64,000 nt of DNA from Axinella damicornis (lineage: Eukaryota > Porifera > Demospongiae > Axinellida > Axinellidae), in NCBI GenBank assembly GCA_963931865.1, contig OZ007517.1, positions 9,000,038 through 9,064,037 of the forward strand. The letters run 5' to 3'. Of the stretch, positions 32,207 to 44,700 are shown piece after piece. The translations under genes and the position numbers were made by a program. The notes under the pieces are model-generated. The model saw nothing but the letters and a program-made list of their open reading frames with translations. It did not search any database and was not told the DNA's origin. How positions within the stretch are numbered: position 1 is the first letter of the stretch; each line of letters begins with the position of its first letter.

Positions 32207-35200
32207 TTGTGTGTGTGGAAGTGGAAGCTAGTGGGGAGGAAGAACGTCAATTAAAACCCAACGTATATGGATGATAGGGGCATTCCACTGTGAATATACA
32301 TCCATTTGTTTATCCAAATTTCTTGTTTCCTGACAACATCCACTTAGCTACAGTTGGAGTTGACTACAATGCTGTCAACCAAACTCTCACCTTCCCTGGT
32401 GGTGCTGCTGTAGGCAACATTCTTGAAAGACAGTGTTTCCTGGTTCAGACTACTGAAGATTTGACACGTGAACCTGATGAGTCACTCCAACTCACCCTCA
32501 CCTCAGGCAGTCCTTCCTTCCTCCTGGTTCAGACCGATCGTGGTACAGCAACAGTGATCATTCTGGACGATGACGGTAAGTGTCTCGTAAACTGATACTT
32601 TTCTATAGGTCGTTACTGTAGCAGAGGTAGTTTGTATCCATTGCCATACCGTGTACATAGGCTGCATCTTGATGTAATCTGCATGGATGGCAATGTCTGA
32701 ACTGCAAAGTTTCGAACTGAAGTGTGTAGAAACCTTTCTGATGGAAGCACGTTTTGAAGTTCACTTCAGTGGTTTCAATCATGAAAATTCCATAACCTAG
32801 ACACTAAGCATTCCATTTACCTAGCTATGGCTTGTGAAATTCACATTTCAGCTGGTGAAGGCAATCATGCAGAGTCTGTTCAAGATTCACACTGGAATTT
32901 AGGAGGTTCAGATCTGGTTTGTTTGTGCAGAGCTACCATCCAGTGTAATTTGGCGCTCGTTTATGATGATTGTGTATGTGCTGGTAACAGCTGCGCAGGT
33001 GTCACCAGCACATACGCAATCATCATAAACGAGCGCCATATTACACTGGATGGTAGCAGTGGCTGACATTGCATGGTATGCCATCAATTGCATGAACACT
33101 GTAGCATTTGATACAGAAGTGATGTATTTGCACCCATGCGTGCAAATACATCACTTCTGTATTAAATGCTACAGTGTTCATGCAATTGATGGCATACAAT
33201 GTCAGCCACTGTTGCCATTTTGCTATCTTTCCAAAAGTAATGCTGTACCCTCAACGGCATAAGTGAGTGTAGCTTCAGCTACTATGCCCTTAATTTGTCA
33301 ATCCAGCCAGAGAACTAAGGTTGCTATTTTCATTATGCCCAAATTGCAGATATTCAGTTGACTCTGAATGGTGCGGCATATGCCAACAACAGCATTGTGA
33401 CCAGGACAGACATTGGAACTGATAGTGCAGCTCTACTCTGCACAACTACCCATGCAATCTGCTGTTCATCTGCAAACCCTGAAACTCAGTGGTTCTTTCC
33501 CAATGGAAGTCTGGTCCTGAATTTGCGTGATCTTCCATACTACAGAACCAGAAACAACCCTGACTTTGCAGGAAGAACTGGTCCTCGTTCAGTGAGGCTC
33601 AATCGTAACCCTCAGGGTACCACAACAGGGCTCTTCCAGTGTGACGTATTGGATGACAGTGGAGTACTACAGAGAATGTTTGTGGGGATATATGACAGTG
33701 GCACTGGTGAGTGTTGTACACTGAGTGAGTGGTTTAACGGGATTATGCCACTTGAGGTAAGTCAAGTGAAGCATAATTAACTGGGGTGGCCCACTGGGAC
33801 TTTCCCAGAAGTACTGTTCTCAGACTTCAGCGTCGGAACTATACTTCTTATTTAGCAGGTATTCAACACTAGTGTACCAACAATTTCAAAAAAGCTTCCC
33901 TCGTAACCATGCGATCGATCTCTGTGCATGCATATCAGTGGTAAATTCCTCACTTGTCTGGCATAATTTTCCCTATCAGGTGGCCAGGTTACAATCTCAG
34001 GTGCAATCAACTTCCAGTTAGATACAGAGCCTGACGCTGACCCCCCTGTGTTCACCCTCACCTGCACCTCCACTGGTGGTCCTGCCACGACTGTCTCTTG
34101 GACAAAGGGGAGCGATACTCTGATTAGTAACCGGGACCATACCATCACCACTCGGGTGACAGAAACAGAGACAGCCACCTATGTCCATACACTGACGGTG
34201 ACTGGAAGTCGGGAGGGATCGTATACATGCTCTGTGTCCAACAGCAGGACATCTCCAGCAGCAGTTAGCACCCTAGCAGTTGCAGGTAAGGAGGAACCTG
34301 AGATTTCACGATTTGTCTTGTAGTGTTCCATCAACTGCTGTCCTCTTAGTGATTACAGAGCTAAATATCCAATATTGCACTGTCACATGACCCTTTTGAA
34401 AAATCTGATGGTTTGAAGGTCATTACTTTTGTCAAAGAGCTTTAATCTGCTGTATGTGATGGTTATATTCAACCAATGTATTGTAACAGCTACATAGTCC
34501 ACAGTGCTTTGAATTCATGCCTCACTCATTGGTTACACATAACGATATGTGGTTGCAGCTGCTTCTACTGTCTAAGGTGTTCCTTGTGCTCCACCCCACA
34601 GCTGCTGGCCAGCCCAGTAACTTAGCAGCTGTGACAGCTGATCCCACCAGTATCAGAGTCTCCTGGACTGCACCAACAACCTCAACGGTCAGTGTGACGG
34701 GGTATCAAATATACTGGAGTGGAGAGAGTGACCAGGGCAGTATGAATGCCAGTGCTGGTGATACTACAGTTACTATCAGTGGACGCTCTCATGGTTTGAC
34801 ATACAACATCTCCATAGCAACGCTTTCTAACCAGCTACCAAGTCCTGAAGTCGGGCCGGTCATGGTTGCCCTTGGTGAGTAGCATGAAGCATATACTTAT
34901 CCTCACCATCACTGTATATATATATGCACAGGGCACAACACAAGTTAAAATCTCTACTGTAATATATCCACTAGAATTAATAGGATTTGTACCTCTTCGC
35001 ACAGTTCCACTTGAAGTTGGATTTGAGTTATTGACCTATAATGTTCTGGATGGGAATCTACTGGAGGTGTGTGCCACATTGTTCCAACCGACTGAGGGGG
35101 GAGCGGCAGTACTGGAAAACCCTGTGCAAGTCACCGTTACAAGCTTCAACATCGATGCCATTGGTATGCCACTATTACTGTCGACTTCTCCACAGAGGTG

Positions 35201-35663
35201 GCAGAAGCATGCAAAAGTGTGGGGGCCACTGCCGAAGGTAGTGCAGAGGTGTGAAGTGCCAATCAATCTGCGTGGAGCATGGGAAATGTTTTTCGGCTTC
35301 ACTTTTCAGCTAGCTGGATTGGCTCTTGTAGCACCTATAGCTATATGTGCTTTGCACTGCACTGCCTGTTGGTCTCTTCCCTAGCCCCGACAACCCACGA
35401 ATCCAGCAGAGACGCCTGCCACTCAGCTACCAGCCATCACTGTCATCACCTCTAAAATTTAGCCACGTGCACGTGTTTAGTAATCCGCTGGCTCTACATG
35501 TAGAAATTTGGAACCCGGGATTGGCTTTTAGCTAAGCTATGCTTAAACCTATGCATTCAAGTTCGAGAATCAATCAGTTCACTACTCTGTAAGTGTTGAA
35601 TTCTGTATTTATTAGATGACTGATACCATATTTCAGTGTATGACATCACAGAGCTGCCAAAGT

Positions 35664-35700
<37 letters not shown>

Positions 35701-38700
35701 AAACTGTTATTCTCGTGGGCAATAGCCATCATTATCCAGTTGTTGATTCTAAACAAGACCGGGAAACTAATAGTCTTACATGTCATACAATTGAAATAGT
35801 ATGGAGAAGTGAGTCTTCCCAAGCACCTGCAAGCTAGTTTATCGGAAAAGAGATGATGGACTATGGCCCTGTCAGTTACACTGATCAGGGATACTGCAAC
35901 ATAATATTATATCCGTTTATCCAGCAGTTTCTTGTTTCCTGACAACATACCTATGCCCTCCCTTATAGCTGGAGTTGACTACATTGCTGTCAACCAAACA
36001 CTAACCTTCCCTGGTGGTGCTGCTGTAGGCAACGGTCTTGGAAGACAGTGTTTCCTTGTTCAGACTACTGAAGATTTGACACGTGAAGCTGATGAGTCAC
36101 TCCAACTCACCATCGCCTCAGGCAGTCCTTCCTTCCTCGTGGTTCAGACAGGTCGTGGTACAGCAACAGTGATCATTCTGGATGATGACGGTAAGTGTCT
36201 CGTAAACAGAATTATTTTCTAGGTTGTTTCTGTGTGTTACTGTAGCAAATGTAGTTTTATCCATTGTCATACCGTGTACATAGGCTGCACCTTGGGTGTG
36301 ATGTAATCTGCATGAAGTAGGCGATAAAGTTTCATGTATAATCCAGTCAGAGGACTAAGGTTGCTATTTCATTATGCCCAAATTGCAGATATTCAGTTGA
36401 CTCTGAATGGTGTGGCATATGCCAACAACAGCATTGTGAACAGGACAGACATTGGAACTGATAGTGCAGCTCTGCTCTGCACAACTACCCACTCAATCTG
36501 CTGTTCATCTGCAAACCCTGAAACTCAGTGGTTCTTTCCCAATGGAAGTCTGGTCCAGAATAATGGTGGTCTTCCATACTACAGAACTAGAAACAACCCT
36601 GACTTTGTAGGAAGAACTGGTCCTCGTTCAGTGCTGCTCCACCGCAACCCTCAGGGTACCACAACAGGGATTTTCCAGTGTGACGTATTCGACGGCAGTG
36701 GAGTACTACAGAGAATGTTTGTGGGGATATATGACAGTGGCACTGGTGAGTCCTGTACACTGAGTGAGTTGTTTTACCAAGGGAAGTCGAATTAACTGGG
36801 GTGGCCCACTGGGACTTTCCCCAGAAGTACTGTTCTCAGACTTCAGTGTCAACTCATGGAACTATACTTCTTAGTTAGAAGGTATTCGACAATTACGAAT
36901 TAGCTAGTGTAGCTACCAACAAGGAATCATTATTGCAAGATTAGCTTCTCTCGTAACCATGTGATTGATCTCTGTGCATGCATATCAGTGGTAAATTCCT
37001 CACTTGTCTGGCATAATTTACCCTATCAGGTGGCCAGGTTATGATCTCAGGTGCAATCAACTTCCAGTTAGATACGGAGCCCGACACTGACCCCCCTGTG
37101 TTCACCCTCACCTGCACCTCCACTGGTGGTCCTGCCACGACTGTCTCTTGGACAAGGGGGAGCGATACTCTGATTAGTAACCGCGACCATACCATCACCA
37201 CTCGGGTGACAGAAACAGAGACAGCCACCTATGTCCATACACTGACGGTGACTGGAAGTCGGGAGGGATCATATACATGCTCTGTGTCCAACAGCAGGAC
37301 ATCTCCAGCAGCAGTTAGCACCCTAGCAGTTGCAGGTAAGGAACCTGAGATTTCATGATTTGTCTTGTAGTGTTCCATCAACTGCTGTCCTCTTAGTGAT
37401 TACAGAGCTAAATATCCAATATTGCACTGTCACATGACCCTTTTGAAAAATAGGATTGATTGAAGGTCATGCATCTGGCTTTGTCAAAGAGCTTTAATAA
37501 TATGCTGTATGTGATAATTATTATTGTAACAGCTCAACAGTACAAACCTCTACAGTACGGTGCTTTGAATTCATGCCTCACTCATTGGTTACACATAATG
37601 ATATGTGGTTGCAGCTGCTTCTACTGTCCAAGGTGTTCCTTGTGCTCCACTCCACAGCTGCTGGCCAGCCCAGTAACTTAACTGCTGTGCCAGATGGTCC
37701 CAGTATCAGGGTCTCCTGGACTGCACCAACCTCAGGGGCTGATGTGACGGGGTATCAAATATACTGGAGTGGAAGGAGTGACCAGGGCAGTATGGATGCC
37801 AGTGCTGGTGATACTACAGTTACTATCAGTGGACGCTCTCATGGTTTGACATACAACATCTCCATAGTAGCGCTTTCTGTACAGCTACCAAGTCCTGAAG
37901 TCGGGCCGGTCATGGTTGCCCTTAGTGAGTAACATCAAATTATATGAACATACCAGCCTGTATGTTACCTCAGTTCCTGAGATCAGATAGCTATCTCTTT
38001 CTGTATGCTTATCCCACCATGACTATGCGGCTATGTGCACATATATAATGTCTGTCATTAGATTTTTGCTGTTCCACTACAAGTATTCTATTAGCTATTC
38101 TCTTTCACACTAAATGTAATAGACAACAAACAATACAGGGCTCTGAATCCAAGGGTGCATTACATGTGAGAGTAGCTAAAATGGATCCTCTACTATGATG
38201 GTAATATCCACTAGAATTAAAAGGAGAGTCTCAATTGATACCTCTTTGCACAGTTCCACTCCAAGTTGGATTTGAGTTATTGACCTACAATGTATCGGAC
38301 GGGAATCTACTGGAGGTGTGTGCCACATTGTCCCAACCGACTGAGGGAGGAGCGGCAGTACTGGAAAACCCTGTGCAAGTCACCGTTACAAGCTCAAACA
38401 TCGATGCCATTGGTATGTCACCATTATCAAATTTCCGTAGTGTTAAACTTCATGTTTGTAATAATGGTATGAAGCTTGATCGTGCAAGGCTACATTGACA
38501 ATATTTGGATAAGGTCAGCAATTTAAGAGCTTTCAGTTCTTAATTCTGTATAGATACCAGTATAGTCTTCTGAATCCTGGCTGAACATTGTTCATGGGCA
38601 GTGAAAAATGCATCTGCTATTGCGACTCTTCCCAAACAACTGCAGGCTTAGAGTTGTGTGCTTTACAGGATGTGTGCATGGCCTTCTCAATCACACTGGG

Positions 38701-41700
38701 ATGATAAGACCTCGATCATTCCATCCATCTACTCAGGCTTTGGTACCAGGGCTTTGGGCCGTTTCTGTCTGTACGTCTGTAACATCACTGTCAAGCTTCC
38801 ACATTGCTGTGCAGTGGACTGAAGCTACTGGGATACAGCAAAACTGTTCATCATACATTTGTCTTTCTTGCCTCCTGACGACATACCTTTATACCCCCTT
38901 ACAGCTGGAGTTGACTACATTGCTGTCAACCAAACACTAACCTTCCCTGGTGGTGCTGCTGTAGGCAACAGTCTTGGAAGACAGTGTTTCCTTGTTCAGA
39001 CTTCTGAAGATTTGACACCAGAACCTGATGAGTCACTCCAACTCACCCTCACCTCAGGCAGTCCTTCCTTCCTCGTGGTTCAGACAGGTCGTGGTACAGC
39101 AACAGTGATCATTCAGGATGATGATGGTAAGTGTTTCGTAAACAGATACTTTTCTATAGGTCGTTATACTGTAGCAGAGGTAGTTTGTATCCATTGCCAT
39201 ACCGTGTACATAGGCTGCATCTTGATGTAATCTGCATGGACGGCAATGTCTGAACTGTAAAGTTTTGAACTGAAGTGTGTAGAAACCTTTCTGATGGAAG
39301 CACGTTTTGAAGTTCACTTCAGTGGTTTCAATCATGAAAATTCCATAACCTAGACACTAAGCATTCCACTTACCTAGCTATGGCTTGTGAAATTGACATT
39401 TCAGCTGGTGAAGGCAATCATGCTGAGTCTGTTCAAGATTCACACTGGAATTTAGGAGGTTCAGATCTGGTTTGTTTGTGCAGAGCTACCATCCAGTGTA
39501 ATTTGGCGCTCGTTTATGATGATTGTGTATGTGCTAGTAACAGCTGCGCAGGTGTCACCAGCACATACGCAATCATCATAAACGAGCGCCATATTACACT
39601 GGATGGTAGCAGTGGCTGACATTGCATGGTATGCCATCAATTGCATGAACACTGTAGCATTTGATACAGAAGTGATGTATTTGCACCCATGTGTGCAAAT
39701 ACATCACTTCTGTATTAAATGCTACAGTGTTCATGCAATTGATGGCATACAATGTCAGCCACTGTTGCCATTTTGCTATCTTTCCAAAAGTAATGCTGTG
39801 CCCTCAACGGCATAAGTGAGTGTAGCTTCAGCTACTATGCCCTTAATTTGTCAATCCAGCCAGAGAACTAAGGTTGCTATTTTCATTATGCCCAAATTGC
39901 AGATATTCAGTTGACTCTGAATGGTGTGGCATATCCCAACAACAGCATTGTGAGCAGGACAGACATTGGAACTGATAGTGCAGCTCTGCTCTGCACAACT
40001 ACCCACTCAATCTGCTGTTCATCTGCAAACCCTGAAACTCAGTGGTTCTTTCCCAATGGAAGTCTGGTCCAGAATAATGGTGGTCTTCCATACTACAGAA
40101 CTAGAAACAACCCTGACTTTGTAGGAAGAACTGGTCCTCGTTCAGTGCTGCTCCACCGCAACCCTCAGGGTACCACAACAGGGATTTTCCAGTGTGACGT
40201 ATTGGATGGCAGTGGAGTACTACAGAGAATGTTTGTGGGGATATATGATAGTGGCATTGGTGAGTCCTGTATACTGAGTGAGTCATTTTACATAATTATG
40301 CCGAGGTAAGTCGAGTGTAGCATAATTAACCGGGGTGGCCCACTGGGACTTTCCCCAGAAGTTCTGTTCTCAGACTTCAGTGTCAACTCATGGAATTATA
40401 CTTCTTATTTAGCAGGTATTCAACAATTACGAATTAGCTAGTGTACCAACAAGGAATTGTTATTGAAGATTAGCTTCTCTCGTAGCCATGTGATTGATCT
40501 CTGTGCATGCATATCAGTGGTAAGTAAATTCCTCACTTGTCTGGCATAATTTACCCTATCAGGTGGCCAGGTTACAATCTCAGGTGCAATCAACTTCCAG
40601 TTAGATACGGAGCCCGACACTGACCCCCCTGTGTTCACCCTCACCTGCACCTCCACTGGTGGTCCTGCCACGACTGTCTCTTGGGCAAGGGGGAGCGATA
40701 CTCTGATTAGTAACCGTGACCATACCATCACCACTCGGGTGACAGAAACAGAGACAGCCACCTATGTCCATACACTGACGGTGACTGGAAGTCAAGAGGG
40801 ATCGTATGCATGCTCTGTGTCCAACAGCAGGACATCTCCAGCAGCAGTTAGCACCCTAGCAGTTGCAGGTAAGGAACCTGAGATTTCACGATTTGTCTTG
40901 TAGTGTTCCATCAACTGCTGTCCTCTTAGTGATTGCAGAGCCAAGTATCCAATATTGCACTGTCACATGACCCTTTTGAAAAATCTGATGGTTTGAAGGT
41001 CATTTATTTTCAACATGTATCTCAAGAATACAAACCTCTACGAAGTCCACAGTGCCATGGCTTACTCATTAGTTACACATAATGATATGTGGTTGCAACT
41101 GCTTCCACCATCTAAGGTGTTCTTTGTGCTCTACCCCACAGCTGCTGGTCTGCCCGGTAACTTAGCAGCTGTGCCAGCTGGTCCCACCAGTATCAGGGTC
41201 TCCTGGACTGCACCAACCTCAGGGGCCAATGTGACGGGGTATCGAATATACTGGAGTGGAGGGAGTGACCAGGGCAGTATGAATGCCAGTGCTGGTGATA
41301 CTACAGTTACTATCAGTGGACGCTCTCATGGTTTGACATACAACATCTCCATAGTAGCGCTTTCTGTCCAGCTACCAAGTCCTGAAGTTGGGCCAGTCAT
41401 GGTTACTCTTGGTGAGTAACATCAAATTAATATTGCCTATAAGAAAATAGCTACCCAGGCTGTTGATTCGGCCCCTGAGATCAGATGGCTGTGCCTTATC
41501 CCCACCATGACTATGCGGCTATGTGTAGTAAGGCTGTCATTAATGGTTTGTTTCCACTACACATTTCATTATAGTGCATGAATACAATAAAGAGGAGAGT
41601 CTCGATTTGTACCTCTTGGCACAGTTCCACTCCAAGTTGGATTTGAGTTATTGACCTACAATGTATCGGACGGGAATCTACTGGAGGTGTGTGCCACATT

Positions 41701-44700
41701 GTTCCAACCGACTGAGGGAGGAGCGGCAGTACTGGAAAACCCTGTGCAAGTCACCGTTACAAGCTCAAACATCAATGCCACTGGTTTGTCACCATTGTTG
41801 AATAAAACTTGAGAATACTGTTAAAATGTGTTTCAGGAGCTGCTGAAATTTTTAAGAATTTCAAAATTTCGGTCATATGCTCGTACCCATTGCATATTAT
41901 TTACTGCAATTTTTTTGCAATTCATGCAATTTCCAGTACTTGATTTTGGGTTAGGCCACTCTGGTTCTCAGCCCTTCAACTGTTCAACATGCGTTTGTTA
42001 TCCAACTTCCTGACGACATTCCGATACCCTCCCTTATAGCTGGAGTTGACTACAGTGCCGTCAACCAAACTCTCACCTTCCCTGGTGGTGCTGCTGTAGG
42101 CAACGGTCTTGGAAGACAGTGTTTCCTTGTTCAGACTACTGAAGATTTGTCACCAGAACCTGATGAGTCACTCCAACTCACCCTCACCTCAGGCAGTCCT
42201 TCCTTCCTCCTGGTTCAGACAGGTCGTGGTGCAGCAACAGTGATCATTCTGGATGATGACGGTAAGTGTCCCAACAACTGTCACAAGCACCTGCACACAT
42301 GCCACTGCAAGAGAGATTTGACAAAATTAAATTGTCAGTTAAATTGCTACCCTTGATTGGAGACAACTGTGTTAATCATGCAGTTGTGGATGAGTGAACA
42401 AATGAACTGTTTAATCAGAGGCGGCGCCGCCGGTCCGGCTGGTCCGGCTTTGGCCGGACCACTTTTCCAGCCGACCTGATTATAATATCACGTGCAGTGT
42501 AGTCACGCATAATCTACTTATATGCAGACTCGGCAATGGCATCTGTTTCTCATCCTAGTTGTGGGCCTACCATTGAAACTCCACTGCAGCCAAGGTCTTT
42601 TCTTTCCCAAAACGGCCATTTTGATGCTACGAGAGTGCTTCCTCATCGCTGAAAATACATGCGAAAAAAAATTTCCGCGCAAAGCGCGGACAGATCAGCA
42701 CTTCACGCCTCTGCGCTACAAGTGGGCCGTACCACTTCTTCTATGCCGCTGCCACCCCTGTTAATGCAGAACTATTGCTTACTACATAGGAAGAGTTGGT
42801 TCTGCGAAAATTATAGATAGAAATTAAGACCCCAAAAATTGCCATTTGCAGGTAGGTAAGCTAACTAGCGGAACCATTTCTTACTAAAGGGAGTTGTCTG
42901 TGGGAACGTCAAGGGTAATTAAGTTTAGTATTAACCTTTTAGCCCCAATGATGAGTATAATATAATGATGTCATTTAGGTCCTACACATTTGTAGGGCTT
43001 GTCATCCGAACAGAAAGCGTATACAGGTCAGGTTTAAAGGGCTAGCTTGGGGATAACTTTTGTTGTCGTATGCAACCCCCGTGCACTGCACATAACCTGG
43101 GGGGTATGATTGTGTCAGATCTGGTCCAAAGTTTAGGGAGGTCCTGCATGAAAATTGGGTCGACCTCCACCTTTGACCCGGTCATGACATCACTAATGGT
43201 ATTGCCAGGGTGAAGGATGTGTCATTTCTGCCAAAAATGGACCAATGAACCAAAATTGTAACTGAGATATGAAGCGTAGGATTGTGGTCAGCTTAATAAG
43301 AGCTTTCAAATGATGTCCTCAAAATGATTTAATCTCGGTAACATTTTTTCAAAAAATCCCTCACGACCAAAGGCTATAATCCATGGTTTTTCATGATTTT
43401 GGGTCAAAATTCAACCTACAGCAAAACGGACATCACTGGAATGCTCCATTCATGCTGATCACAATGGTGCAAATCCCAGCTTCATATCTCATTCCTAGCC
43501 CAAGATAGCTAGCATAGTACTTAGCTCAAACAATAGGCATAATTCCTACTCACATTCATTGTAATTAGCTATCCATTGAGTTGTGCGAGATGGTTTGAGG
43601 AGCAAACATAAGGAATAATTCCTTGTAATTATCCATTGTCTATAAGAGAGACATGTTCTGTGAGATATGAAGGTTTGTTTGAGGAGCAATGTATACGAGA
43701 AGAGCACCTATGAATTGTCTCTGTAATGTATACTGTTGGGGAAAGAATTCTGTGTTGAAAGGGTTAATTAATTAGCTTAATCCAAAATTTTACTTGAGGT
43801 ATGTTAATGACATCGTTGCAGGTGAGTGAGCAGAACCATTTCCTGCTTGGGGGAGTTGGGCTGTGGGAACGTCAAGGGTCATTATGTGTAGCTATCACTA
43901 AGCAATCACTTGTCACACACTTATCTGCAACTGGATGTTTCAGACCTCCTGAGAGAGAATGGTTTCTTTTCAGTGGTATAGTGAGTATGAGTATGTGTAA
44001 ATCATGGGGTTAGTGGGATAAATTAATTATAGCTAATTAACCCACCCTTGTTCCGAGCTTTTCAATAATTGTTAGTACTCCAGTCTCAATGGATATAATT
44101 AGCGAATTCGGAATATAGCAGATATTTAGTGAGTATTATAATTCACTGATGTTCTAGTGGCAATTAACCACACTGCATGCTGGTGGGCTGGTGCAACAGG
44201 TACGTAGGCAGAATGATGCCTCGGGTCTTACTCTAACCTCGTGGATATGCATCCACCAGCTCGTACTACGAACTATGAATACTTGCAATGAGTGATTTCC
44301 TAGTGTATGGAGCTAGAGTCACTGGAGCCATCGCTCTCTTGATCAAAACGGCAAAACCACTCAAGAGACATTTGCATTCTCATATACTCCCAGCCATTAT
44401 AGCTACTACACTTGATGCTGGTAGGGTCTCCATTATTTCCAGACTAATGCAGGTACAATGAACTCAAGTCTATCTTAAGATTGTAATCTCATGTTAATGC
44501 AGTGTCTCCTGAGGGTAGTGTCTCTGTATCTCCATTGAACATGATATTCAACAGAGAAGACAATGTGACATTCAACTGTTCGGCTCAGGGTGGGCCTGGC
44601 AACACCTACCAGTGGCAACGGAATGGAACAGACCTGGATAACGAAACTATGGAAACACTGACTGTATCTCAGATTAGTGCAACTGATGGTGGTGAATACA

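Larger units (their letters stand above)
42262..44502. other. Long intron joining Calx-beta modules to the Ig/FN3 part
   Basis: 2.24 kb containing a hAT-like element (42416-42760) and a TTAA-type element (42931-43771). A segment just left of the second element (GAACCATTTC, GGGAGTTG, TGTGGGAACGTCAAGGGT at about 42870-42917) is repeated to its right (43833-43880). The remainder, 43885-44502, shows nothing recognisable; no signal-peptide exon or promoter-like leader was found here. Confidence 0.65.

Noticed and set aside
32827..33262. ORFs covering the hairpin introns, duplicated at 39380-39815
   Set aside because: Both strands give nearly the same peptide because the DNA is palindromic; the duplication explains the conservation.
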